From positions 62,001-126,000 of the forward strand of contig NZ_SELS01000015.1 in the NCBI RefSeq assembly GCF_004197395.1: 64,000 bases of DNA. The letters run 5' to 3'. Made by a program: the position numbers and the translations under genes. The notes beneath the pieces were generated by a model. That model was not told the origin of the DNA. It was given only the letters and a program-made list of their open reading frames with translations, and did not search any database. This stretch comes from Paraburkholderia sp. UYCP14C (GTDB lineage Bacteria > Pseudomonadota > Gammaproteobacteria > Burkholderiales > Burkholderiaceae). Shown piece by piece: positions 48,589-56,495 of the stretch (the stretch's first letter is position 1; every line of letters begins with the position of its first letter).

Positions 48589-49359
48589 CTAGATCGATTT
48601 GACCTCGCCGCCGTCCATCCGCAACGTCGAGCCGGTCATCCAACGTGCCGCGGGCGACACGACGAAAGCCATCAGCTCCGCGATCTCCTCGGCCGTGCCA
48701 TAGCGCGAGATGCCTGCTTCGGCGGGAAACTTCGCGGTCGCCTCTTCGACGCTCATGCCATGCAACGGCGCCCAATGCTCGAGGTACGAGTGGCGTCGGC
48801 CGGTCATCACCGCTCCGGGCAGCACGCTATTGACCTGTACGCCATCCGCGATGCCGCGATCCGAAAAGGCCTTGGCGAGCGCTACGATCGCCGCGTTGAT
48901 CGTGCCGACCGCCGCATATGGCGCTTTCGGGAACAGCGCCGAGTTGCCGGACATCAGCACGACCGACCCCGCGCTTGCCTTCAACGCGGGCCACGCCGCC
49001 ACCGTTAGCCGGCGCGCGCCGTGCAGCTTCAGCGCCAGTCCTTGATCCCATTGCTGATCGGTCATTTCGAGGATGTCGATCTGCGGCACCGCGCCGGCGA
49101 TGTTGAGCAACGCGTCGATTTTCCCGAACGCCGCCAGAGTGCGCACGACGACTTGCCCAGCAGCATCGGGCTCCGACAGATCGACATCGACGACGAGCGC
49201 TTTCGCGCCGGCCTGCTCGACGTGAGACGCCGTCTCGTCGAGATTGGGCCGATTGCGCGCGACCAGCACGATCGAATCAAAATCCCGCGCCAATCTGATG
49301 GCGGTGGCGCGTCCGATGCCTTGGCTCGCGCCGGTCACGATAGCAACTCTGCTCGACAT
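48589..49359 (-). CDS. SDR-family oxidoreductase with missing catalytic Lys
   Basis: 256 residues. Rossmann motif TGASQGIG (9-16), NIAGAVP, VLMSGNSALFP (Ser region) and a C-terminal GSTLRMDGGEV. The YxxxK position reads YAAVG: Tyr is present but the Lys is Gly, so classical SDR chemistry is doubtful. Start chosen at 49359 (MSSRVAIVTGASQ) because AGGAG lies just upstream; the frame itself extends 24 codons further. It is in the same direction as two alpha/beta-hydrolase genes, probably one operon. Confidence 0.87.
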   Translation of the reverse strand: MSSRVAIVTGASQGIGRATAIRLARDFDSIVLVARNRPNLDETASHVEQAGAKALVVDVDLSEPDAAGQVVVRTLAAFGKIDALLNIAGAVPQIDILEMTDQQWDQGLALKLHGARRLTVAAWPALKASAGSVVLMSGNSALFPKAPYAAVGTINAAIVALAKAFSDRGIADGVQVNSVLPGAVMTGRRHSYLEHWAPLHGMSVEEATAKFPAEAGISRYGTAEEIAELMAFVVSPAARWMTGSTLRMDGGEVKSI

Positions 49360-49427
49360 TTCGCTTCTCCTGAAGGATAGGGGGCTGGGCTGGCAACGGC
49401 CGTGGGTATCACCAGGCGTTCCCGGAA

Positions 49428-50282
49428 TCAACGGCCAAGAAACTCGCGGATCGCCGCGGCGATCTCGTCCGCATGCGTTTCAAGCGCGAAGTGGCCCGTA
49501 TCGAGAAACTGCACCTGCGCATCAGGCAGATCACGCCTGAACGCCTCGGCGCCAGCCGGCAGAAAGAACGGATCGTTCTTCCCCCACACGGCCAGCAGCG
49601 GCGGTCGATGGGTGCGGAAATACTCCTGAAACGCCGGGTAGAGCTCGACGTTGTGGCGATAGTCGCGGAACAGATCGAGCTGGACCTCGTCGGCGCCAGG
49701 GCGGCGCAGGTAGAAGTCGTCGAGCGAGTAGCCGTCCGGCGATACCGATGCCGTATCCGGCACGCCATGCGTGTACTGCCACACGGTTGTCTGATAGGCG
49801 AGCAGTGCGCGCAACGCTTCGCGATTGGCCGGCGACGCGTCCCGCCAGTAGGCGCGAATCGGGTTCCAGCCGTCGCTGAGCCCTTCTTCGTAGGCGTTGC
49901 CGTTCTGCGAGACGATCGCTGTGATCCGCTCGGGATGCTCGAGCGCCAGCCGGAAGCCAGTCGGCGCGCCGTAGTCGAAAACATAGACGGCAAAGTGCTC
50001 AAACCCGATCACCTCCGTAAATCGGCCGATCACTGCCGCCAGGTTGGCGAACGTGTAGGCAAAGCTCTCGCGCGCGGGCATGTCGGACTGTCCGAAGCCG
50101 GGCAGATCCGGCGCGACGATGTGAAAACGGTCGGCGAGCCGCGGGATCAGCTCGCGAAACATATGGCTGGAACTTGGAAAACCGTGCAGCAGCAGGAGCT
50201 TCGGGGCGTCCTCGCGGCCGGCGTGACGATAGAACACCTTGAAACCGTCGACGTCGGCATGGCGATAGATGATGGGGTGCAT
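49428..50282 (-). CDS. Alpha/beta hydrolase, epoxide hydrolase / haloalkane dehalogenase type
   Basis: 284 residues. LLHGFPSSSHMFREL (oxyanion region), PDLPGFGQSD, a nucleophile elbow with Asp (VFDYGAPTG, Asp103) and the general-base His in DTGHFALETH. Asp rather than Ser as nucleophile points to epoxide hydrolase or dehalogenase chemistry; substrate unknown. Lies 98 bp downstream of the other hydrolase gene. Confidence 0.88.
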   Translation of the reverse strand: MHPIIYRHADVDGFKVFYRHAGREDAPKLLLLHGFPSSSHMFRELIPRLADRFHIVAPDLPGFGQSDMPARESFAYTFANLAAVIGRFTEVIGFEHFAVYVFDYGAPTGFRLALEHPERITAIVSQNGNAYEEGLSDGWNPIRAYWRDASPANREALRALLAYQTTVWQYTHGVPDTASVSPDGYSLDDFYLRRPGADEVQLDLFRDYRHNVELYPAFQEYFRTHRPPLLAVWGKNDPFFLPAGAEAFRRDLPDAQVQFLDTGHFALETHADEIAAAIREFLGR

Positions 50283-50380
50283 GATGACTCTCCGTGCGAA
50301 AAATGGCGTGGATGGTGGATGTGCATACGAACGCGTGATGTGGCCGCTGACATCACGCAGGTCTCACGCGATGACGAGGC

Positions 50381-51076
50381 TCAGCCGGCCGAGACCGCCT
50401 GCGCCGCCTCGACGATGACCTCGACGACGGCGTCGGGCGCGGTAACGCTCGGCGTGTGATCGACGTCGAAGGTGTGGATGCGTGCGCCCATGCGCTGGGC
50501 GGTCGAACGCTGGGTGTCGGGGGCGATCATCCGATCCTGCGCGGCGACCAGGAACCAGCTCGGCAGGTCTTTCCACAGTGGCCGTCCGACGGGTTCGCCG
50601 ATGCACGCGGCCGCGATCGGACGCTGTATCGCAGCGAGCACGCTCGCTTCGCGCGCAGTCGCTTGATGCGCAAACGCACTGGCGAACGCGTCGCGTGGAA
50701 GCCATACCAGGCCGTCGCGATCGGGCGCGAGGGTCGGCGCTTGCGGATGCGCTTCACCGCGGTAGAACACGTCGGCCACGGTTTCGCCTTCGTCGGGCGC
50801 CAACGCCGCGACGTACACCAACGCCTTCACGTTTGCGGCACGCACGGATCCGATCACCGCGCCCGCGTACGCATGCCCGACCAGCACGACGGGTCCCTCG
50901 ATTCGCGCGAGCGAGCGCTCGAGCGCGGCCGTGTCGTCGCCGAGCGACGTCAGCGGCAAGGGCGCCGCGACCGCATCGATAGGCCGGTCGGCGAGCCGCT
51001 CGATGACCCGGCTCCAACTCGACCCGTCTGCCCATGCGCCATGCACGAGTACGACGTTCACGTTGCGAAGAGACAT
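50381..51076 (-). CDS. Alpha/beta hydrolase-fold protein lacking the nucleophile Ser
   Basis: 231 residues resembling the plant-esterase/EstC-like group: VLVHGAWADGSSWSRVI and AAPLPLTSLGDDT. The nucleophile elbow reads GHAYAG (residues 67-72), where active relatives have GHSYGG, so the Ser is Ala69. The C-terminal His is in VDHTPSV. It is probably non-hydrolytic. First gene of a leftward set with the second hydrolase and the SDR; divergent from the CGNR regulator. Confidence 0.82.
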   Translation of the reverse strand: MSLRNVNVVLVHGAWADGSSWSRVIERLADRPIDAVAAPLPLTSLGDDTAALERSLARIEGPVVLVGHAYAGAVIGSVRAANVKALVYVAALAPDEGETVADVFYRGEAHPQAPTLAPDRDGLVWLPRDAFASAFAHQATAREASVLAAIQRPIAAACIGEPVGRPLWKDLPSWFLVAAQDRMIAPDTQRSTAQRMGARIHTFDVDHTPSVTAPDAVVEVIVEAAQAVSAG

Positions 51077-51145
51077 GTTGTTGCTCCTTTGAGCGAAGAA
51101 AAGGCTCGGCTGAGGCGCCGAAATGGAATGCGGCTGTTGTTTTTT

Positions 51146-51196
51146 GTAACCTGATAAATGTGTTTTTACAGGTTACTAATGGCGTGTGTAACTTGT
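51146..51196. promoter_or_regulatory. Candidate operator between hydrolase genes and CGNR regulator
   Basis: GTAACCTG (51146-51153) and CAGGTTAC (51169-51176) form a perfect 8-bp inverted repeat 15 nt apart. A third similar half-site, GTAACTTG, starts at about 51188. All lie in the 178-bp divergent intergenic region, AT-rich relative to its surroundings. Probable binding site for the CGNR protein, by position only. Confidence 0.6.
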
Positions 51197-51254
51197 CAAG
51201 GATGATTTTGATGGTTACGATGAAGCCATGATCATCAGTTCCGTCACTTGAAAA

Positions 51255-51878
51255 ATGGACTACCGCCAGATTCCCGCGCTGTTCGTGGCCGACGCACCGG
51301 GCCTCGATTTCCTGAACTCGGTGGCCACTCCCGTGGATGAGCAAATCGACTGGATCGTCGACGGTGCGGGCTTGCTGGACTGGCTGGAGCAGGCCGGCAT
51401 GGTGCCGGCCGACGCGCTCGCTGAAATGCGAGAGCGGTTTGCATCGGCTGAGCTCGACGTCATGGCGGCTCAGGCGCGCGAGCTGCGCGAGTGGTTCAGG
51501 CGTTTCGTCAACGCGAGCAAAGGGCGGCCGCTCACGGCCGGAGACTTGGGCGAACTCGAACCATTGAACCGATTGCTCGAGCGGGACGAACGATACGGCG
51601 CACTCGTTCCAGGGGAGGACGCAGCATTCGAATTGCGCGAGCGACGCAGGTGGAAGTCGCCCGAATCGTTGCTGATGCCGATCGCGGAAGCCTTGGCGAG
51701 GCTGGTTTGCGACGAGGACTTCACGCAGGTGAAAGCGTGCGAAGGTCCGCGGTGCACGCTGCTGTTTGCCGACCACACGCGTGGACACGCGCGGCGCTGG
51801 TGCAGCATGGCGGTCTGCGGCAATCGCGCGAAAGTCGCGGCGCACCGCAAGCGGCGCAAGGACCTGCAGGACGCTTGA
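51255..51878 (+). CDS. CGNR zinc-finger transcriptional regulator
   Basis: 207 residues. An N-terminal ABATE-type domain (PGLDFLNSVATPVDEQIDW) and a C-terminal zinc finger with Cys in KACEGPRCTLLF and RRWCSMAVCGNRAKV, including the defining CGNR tetrad, then a basic tail. Divergent from the hydrolase/SDR genes with palindromic half-sites between, so it probably regulates them. Confidence 0.9.
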   Translation: MDYRQIPALFVADAPGLDFLNSVATPVDEQIDWIVDGAGLLDWLEQAGMVPADALAEMRERFASAELDVMAAQARELREWFRRFVNASKGRPLTAGDLGELEPLNRLLERDERYGALVPGEDAAFELRERRRWKSPESLLMPIAEALARLVCDEDFTQVKACEGPRCTLLFADHTRGHARRWCSMAVCGNRAKVAAHRKRRKDLQDA

Positions 51879-52020
51879 TGCCTGTTGCCAGACCCGCCTG
51901 AGATTGCGGCGGTGTCGTGCGCGGACCGGCACGACATCAGGCTTCGGCTCACCGACGAGGTGCGTGTCTCGTTGCCGCCCATCCCACCGAAACCAGACGC
52001 CGGCATTTGGCGAGAACCCC

Positions 52021-52056
52021 AAACCCCGTGAAGCCAATGGCTTCGCGGGGTTTTCT
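52021..52056 (+). terminator. Intrinsic terminator after CGNR gene
   Basis: AAACCCCGTGAAGCC (52021-52035) pairs with GGCTTCGCGGGGTTTT (52039-52054), followed by CTTTAT. 140 bp beyond the CGNR stop. Confidence 0.85.
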
Positions 52057-52360
52057 TTATCGTGCGGAGCGAGTCCCTCGGTACGCCGCGCGATAGCGGC
52101 GGCACGCCATTCATTACGAAAACTTTTCGCGAAAGTTATCGTATGTCTTACATCACGTACGAGGCAAGGGAAAACACGTATACCCCGTATTTGTGGGGTG
52201 AAACGAAAATTCCGGCTACAAAATGCGACTGTTCGGCGACTTTCCTACTAACGCAAACGCCGACTATTTGTACGTCGTCTTACAAGATGACATTAAGGAT
52301 ATCCGCACGCGCAATTCGCGGCGTGCGTGCAACCACAAAGCAACGGGAGACGATGGTTTT
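52057..52360 (+). other. AT-rich leader upstream of polygalacturonase
   Basis: About 300 bp, clearly lower in GC than the flanks. AACTTTTCGCGAAAGTT (52121-52137) is a near-palindrome and ACCCC/GGGGT (52182-52199) can form a hairpin. It likely contains the promoter and operator of the GH28 gene. The frame of that gene is open back to 52223, but nothing supports translation there. Confidence 0.45.
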
Positions 52361-54520
52361 ATGACCAGGAACGTGGAAGATTCACAGAACGACGCGCAGC
52401 AGCAGCGTCCGCAATCGCCGGCTCGCCGCAGCTTTCTCGCGTTCGCGGGCGTCACGGCTGGCGCAGGGCTAATCGCCGGTCTGCCCGGCTGCGGCGGCTC
52501 GACCAACGCGCCTGCCGCGAGCGGCGGCACCACGGGGGCCAGCACGACGCCGCCCACCACCGCGGCGGCCGATCCGATCTGGGGCCCGAGCGGTGAAGCC
52601 ACCACGATCATCAACAAGCTCGCCGGCATCACGACGTCGATGTTCCCGTCGGTCGATTTCCAGGTGACCACCTATGGCGCGAAACCGCTGCCCGCAGCGG
52701 CGCTGATCCAGTCGACCGCGTGGCCGGGCGGCCTGATTCCCTGGGTCACTGGCGGCACCGAGCAGACCGCCTATCCGAGCAACGACCTGCAGAGCACCGG
52801 TTCGAACATCATGGTGCCGTGCGACTACACGGACACCGCCTACGACGCGTGCGCCGCATTCAACGCCGCGATCCGCGCCGCGAATCAGGCGGGCGGCGGC
52901 CGCGTGGTCGTACCGGCCGGCAACTGGTATTGCGGCGGCCCGATCGTGCTGCTCAGCAACGTGAATTTCCACCTGACTTCGGGCTGCACGATCTATTTCA
53001 GCCCGAACCCCGCCGACTACGCGAAGAACGGTCCGTACCCGACGGCGAACGGCAACCTCTACTGGACGCGCTGGCAGGCCAACGACTGCCTGAACTTCGG
53101 CTCGCCGATCTACGCGTATCAGCAGAAGAACATCGCCTTGACCGCCGACGACAACACCTGCGTGCTGAACGGTCAGGCCATGACGCCGATGCAGCTGAGC
53201 ACCCAGACGCCGACCTCGTGCTGGTGGACCTACAAGGGTTCGAGCAACACCTACGGCTCGACCAGTTCGACGACGACCACGCAGGCCTACGCGAACGCGA
53301 ACAACGTCGCGCTGACGAGCTTGCCGGCTTCGCAGATCACGAATCCGAAGGCGAACGTGTCGTTCACGAACCAGGACGGCGTGACGACGACGCTGATGAC
53401 GCTGCTGACGGCAACGGGCTGGAATCAGGACCAGAACTACCTGCCGGCGCTGTCCGAACTCGGCGTGCCGATTCTGAACCGCGTGTTCGGCAATGGCCAC
53501 TACCTGCGTCCGTGCATGGTCGAGTTCATCGGCTGCACCAACGTGCTGCTGCAGAACTACCACACGCAGAACACGCCGTTCTGGCAGCACCACCCGACCG
53601 GCAGCTCGAACGTCGTGATCGACGGTGTGTTCGCCGATAGTATCGGCCCGAACAACGACGGCTTCGACCCGGATGCGTGCAACACGGTGCTCGTGCAGAA
53701 CGTCCAGTTCAACACCGGCGACGACTGTATCGCGATCAAGTCGGGCAAGTGCCTCGACACCGAATACGGCCCGATGCAGAACATCGTCGTGCAGAACTGC
53801 ACGATGCAAAGCGGCCACGGCGGTCTGACGATCGGCAGCGAAATGAGCGCGGGCGTGCAAAACGTCTACGCTCGCAACCTGACGATGCAGAACGAGAACT
53901 GGGCGAGCAACCCGCTCAACATCGCGCTGCGCTTCAAGACCAACATGAACCGCGGCGGCTTCATCAATAACGTGTGGATCAACGGCGTGACCCTGCCGAA
54001 CGGTGTGAACCTCGCCGGCAAGTTCGGCGGCGGCGCGCTGGGCGCGGCCTATCCGGGCTCGGTCCCCGGCACGGGCACGGTCGGCACGGTCACCAATCCG
54101 TCGACGGGTCAGGGCGGCCTGATCACGTTCGACTGCGATTACAGCGCGTCGGGCGATGCGGTGCGCTGGAATCCGGCGACGATCAACAACGTCAACATCT
54201 CGAACGTGAACGCGACCGACGTGTCGGGCAGCGTCAAGTACGCGATGACGTCGGGCTACACCGCCGGCACGAACTCGTGCTTCCAGGCAATCGTGGCGCA
54301 GGGCCCGATGGCGGCCGACTACAACGGTCCGCTGCCGGTACCGACGGTCTCGCCGATCACCGGCGTGACGATCTCGAACTGCAACCTGGGTCACCCGGTT
54401 TGCGTCGGCCCGGCTGCGTCGAGCGTGGCGGGACCGATGTTCGTCGTCAACACCAACGGCATCACGCTGAACAACGTGGTGGTCGCGGGTACCACGTACA
54501 ACTCGGTGCTGACCGGCTGA
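52361..54520 (+). CDS. Polygalacturonase-like glycoside hydrolase (GH28), Tat-exported
   Basis: 719 residues. N-terminal twin-arginine signal (RRSFLAFAGVTAG) ending in a lipobox-like LPGC, then a Gly/Thr/Ala linker, so it is probably surface-anchored or secreted. The beta-helix domain carries all GH28 motifs: NNDGFDPD, GDDCIAIKSG, GHGGLTIGSE and the R-x-K motif in RFKTN. It should cleave pectin-type galacturonans, which suits a plant-associated bacterium. It is longer than usual (about 400-500 residues) owing to the linker and inserted loops. Start ATG 52361 with GGGAGA upstream. Stands alone, ended by its own terminator. Confidence 0.9.
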   Translation: MTRNVEDSQNDAQQQRPQSPARRSFLAFAGVTAGAGLIAGLPGCGGSTNAPAASGGTTGASTTPPTTAAADPIWGPSGEATTIINKLAGITTSMFPSVDFQVTTYGAKPLPAAALIQSTAWPGGLIPWVTGGTEQTAYPSNDLQSTGSNIMVPCDYTDTAYDACAAFNAAIRAANQAGGGRVVVPAGNWYCGGPIVLLSNVNFHLTSGCTIYFSPNPADYAKNGPYPTANGNLYWTRWQANDCLNFGSPIYAYQQKNIALTADDNTCVLNGQAMTPMQLSTQTPTSCWWTYKGSSNTYGSTSSTTTTQAYANANNVALTSLPASQITNPKANVSFTNQDGVTTTLMTLLTATGWNQDQNYLPALSELGVPILNRVFGNGHYLRPCMVEFIGCTNVLLQNYHTQNTPFWQHHPTGSSNVVIDGVFADSIGPNNDGFDPDACNTVLVQNVQFNTGDDCIAIKSGKCLDTEYGPMQNIVVQNCTMQSGHGGLTIGSEMSAGVQNVYARNLTMQNENWASNPLNIALRFKTNMNRGGFINNVWINGVTLPNGVNLAGKFGGGALGAAYPGSVPGTGTVGTVTNPSTGQGGLITFDCDYSASGDAVRWNPATINNVNISNVNATDVSGSVKYAMTSGYTAGTNSCFQAIVAQGPMAADYNGPLPVPTVSPITGVTISNCNLGHPVCVGPAASSVAGPMFVVNTNGITLNNVVVAGTTYNSVLTG

Positions 54521-54601
54521 TCGGGAGTCGGCGCCGGCGGAACCTGGTTCCGTTGGCTCTGATGTCTGAACGTTTTACCGCAGCAAGCATGCCTCGTTAC
54601 G

Positions 54602-54634
54602 AGCGCCGTCCGATTCGACGGCGCTTTTTTTTTG
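54602..54634 (+). terminator. Intrinsic terminator after polygalacturonase
   Basis: AGCGCCGTC (54602-54610) pairs with GACGGCGCT (54617-54625), followed by nine T (54626-54634). Confidence 0.92.
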
Positions 54635-54671
54635 TGCCTTTGGCCGCCGCCGAAAAGGGGCTCCCGATGGT

Positions 54672-54772
54672 GTGAGGTGAGCCACCCTCTGGTTCAAAAA
54701 TCACGATATCTCTTTCACCTTATCTATCGTGGACGTTGTGGTCCACATTTGGCGTGCGTAAACTCGGCTCAT
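54672..54772. repeat. Array unit 1
   Basis: Stem A GAGCC/GGTTC (54679-54683 / 54691-54695) contains a G-U pair. Stem B GTGGAC/GTCCAC (54729-54734 / 54741-54746) is perfect. CACGATA and TATCGTG (54702-54708 / 54725-54731) form an alternative helix that competes with stem B. Confidence 0.85.
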
Positions 54773-54814
54773 CGTCATCAGCGGGTCGTGTGCGCCACGA
54801 AGGTTCGCTTTGGT

Positions 54815-54915
54815 ATGAGGTGAGTCGTCCAATGGCTCAAAAATCACGATATCTCTTTCACCTTGTCGATCATGGACGTTTTAGTCCATGTTTGGCGTGA
54901 GTAAACTCAGCTCAT
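54815..54915. repeat. Array unit 2
   Basis: Stem A GAGTC/GGCTC (54822-54826 / 54834-54838). Stem B CATGGAC/GTCCATG (54871-54877 / 54884-54890): both arms differ from unit 1 yet stay paired, a compensatory change. Confidence 0.85.
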
Positions 54916-54959
54916 CATCATCACCGATCCACGTAGCGGCGACGAATGCGCGTGATGCC

Positions 54960-55060
54960 AGAAGGTGAGCCGCTTGATGGCTCAAAAATCACGATATCTC
55001 TTTCACCTTGTCTATGGTGGACGTTTAGGTCTATATCTGGCGCACGTAAACTCAGCTCAT
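54960..55060. repeat. Array unit 3
   Basis: Stem A GAGCC/GGCTC (54967-54971 / 54979-54983) is perfect. Stem B GTGGAC/GTCTAT (55017-55022 / 55029-55034) is fully paired with two G-U pairs. The 5' edge of the outer inverted repeat is the most diverged of the four. Confidence 0.85.
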
Positions 55061-55103
55061 TATCAACACCGAGCAATGTCACGCCGCAAATGCTCGCGAT
55101 GGC

Positions 55104-55204
55104 ATGAGGTGAGTCGTCCAATGGCTCAAAGTTCACGATATCTCTTTCACCTTGTCTATCGTGGACTTCTGGGTCTAAGACGGTCGCGCGTAAACTCAGC
55201 TCGG
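55104..55204. repeat. Array unit 4
   Basis: Stem A GAGTC/GGCTC as in unit 2 (55111-55115 / 55123-55127). Stem B GTGGAC/GTCTAA (55161-55166 / 55173-55178) has five of six pairs. It ends about 150 bp before the methyltransferase start. Confidence 0.85.
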
Positions 55205-55355
55205 CACCCTCATCGAAGCGTGGCGCGCCGTGAATCCGCAGGGCGCCGGTACGGTACTATTCGGGCGTCGCCCGGGATGGCGGGCAGCCACCGGATATGC
55301 CGGTCCGCTGCCGCGGTCCACGTCGCCGGCGACGTCACATCGATTCCATTGCACC

Positions 55356-56480
55356 ATGACCAGCCCCGCAACTCTCACCTGGCCCGAAGCCGACGGCCCG
55401 CGCACCGCGCGCTGGCGTTCCGAAGCGGCCGTGCCGCCGCCGAAGCGCGTCGTCGTCGCCGACGATCGCACCACCGCCGATTCGGCCTACCGCCTCGCTT
55501 GTGAAGGCACCGCGCTGCTGTGGCACGGCGACTTCCAGAACGCACGCCAACTGCTGCAGGCGGTCACACGCCGGCTCGAACGCAAGCCGCGCAAGCACGG
55601 AGCAACACCGCTCGACGCATTCAACCTGCATCGGCAAGCTCAGTCGCAGCGTGCGCGCACGCTCGGCATGATCCTGATTCCGCTGGATGCCGATTACGCC
55701 ATTGCGCTGCGCCGCGCCCCCGACGTGCGGCAGGCCTGCATCGAAGCGTATGGACCGGCGAGCGGCGACGCGTCGGTCGTGTCGTTGCGCGAGTTGCTCG
55801 GGTTGATCGGCGCGCACGAATGGCGCAAGAAGGGTGTCGAGATTGCGGCGCTCGGCGAGCGCATCCATCCGCACTATGGCGTGTTCTCGCCGGTGCGCGG
55901 CGAGTATGTCGATCTGGTCGCGCGCACGGCGCTGCCGTCGCTGGAGCTTGCGTTCGATATCGGCACCGGCACGGGCGTGCTGGCAGCGCTGCTGGCCAAG
56001 CGGGGCGTGCGCAAGATCGTCGCGACGGATCAGGATCAGCGCGCGCTTGCGTGTGCTCGTGAAAATCTCGCGCGTCTGGGCTACGCCGGGCAGGTCGAGA
56101 TCGTGCAGACCGATCTGTTTCCCGATGGCCGGGCGCCGCTCGTCGTCTGCAATCCGCCGTGGGTGCCGGCGCGGCCCGCGTCGCCGCTCGAATACGCGGT
56201 CTACGATCCGGACAGCCGCATGCTGCTCGGCTTCCTGAACGGCCTCGCGGATCATCTGACGCCAGGCGGCGAAGGCTGGCTGATCATTTCGGATTTCGCC
56301 GAGCACCTCGGGCTGCGCACGCGCGAGTGGCTGCTGGCGGCGATCGAGCACGCGGGGCTCACCGTCGTGGGACGCGAGGACATTCGTCCGCGGCATCCGA
56401 AGGCCAGCGATCAGAACGATCCGCTGCATGCCGCGCGAGCGGCCGAACTCACGTCGTTGTGGCGACTCAAGGTGCGGTGA
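55356..56480 (+). CDS. Class I SAM-dependent methyltransferase (HemK/N-methylating type)
   Basis: About 374 residues. SAM-binding motif I FDIGTGTGVLAALLAKRG, acidic ATDQDQRALACARENL, and motif IV CNPPW, the N/D-PPY-like motif of enzymes that methylate amide or exocyclic nitrogens. An N-terminal helical part precedes the catalytic domain. The frame is open from 55230, but the extra 42 residues are low-quality; ATG 55356 (MTSPATLTWPE) is preferred. Substrate unknown. The tandem repeat array lies just upstream and may be its leader. Confidence 0.82.
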   Translation: MTSPATLTWPEADGPRTARWRSEAAVPPPKRVVVADDRTTADSAYRLACEGTALLWHGDFQNARQLLQAVTRRLERKPRKHGATPLDAFNLHRQAQSQRARTLGMILIPLDADYAIALRRAPDVRQACIEAYGPASGDASVVSLRELLGLIGAHEWRKKGVEIAALGERIHPHYGVFSPVRGEYVDLVARTALPSLELAFDIGTGTGVLAALLAKRGVRKIVATDQDQRALACARENLARLGYAGQVEIVQTDLFPDGRAPLVVCNPPWVPARPASPLEYAVYDPDSRMLLGFLNGLADHLTPGGEGWLIISDFAEHLGLRTREWLLAAIEHAGLTVVGREDIRPRHPKASDQNDPLHAARAAELTSLWRLKVR

Positions 56481-56495
56481 GCGCGACTGCGCGCG

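Larger units (their letters stand above)
54672..55204. repeat. Four-copy tandem array of a 101-nt element (period 143-145 nt)
   Basis: Four cores, each exactly 101 nt, at 54672-54772, 54815-54915, 54960-55060 and 55104-55204, separated by 42-44-nt spacers that are less conserved. The invariant centre is TCACGATATCTCTTTCACCTT (last T of the run shared by all copies). Stem A (GAGYC-N7-GGYTC) and stem B (GTGGAC-N6-GTCCAC and variants) are paired in nearly all copies. The unit ends (ATGAGGTGAG / CTCAGCTCAT) are imperfect inverted repeats. The cores are less GC-rich than the neighbourhood. The array fills the gap between a terminator and a methyltransferase gene. Strand of function unknown. I do not recognise it as a described family. 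Confidence 0.9.

Noticed and set aside
52469-54394. 641-codon antisense ORF opposite the polygalacturonase
   Set aside because: Val/Arg/Asp-rich shadow of a real gene, with no domain or start signal.
54672-55204. CRISPR-like array (conserved units with spacers)
   Set aside because: Conserved units are 101 nt and the 42-44-nt spacers are themselves recognisably related to each other. There are no cas genes nearby.
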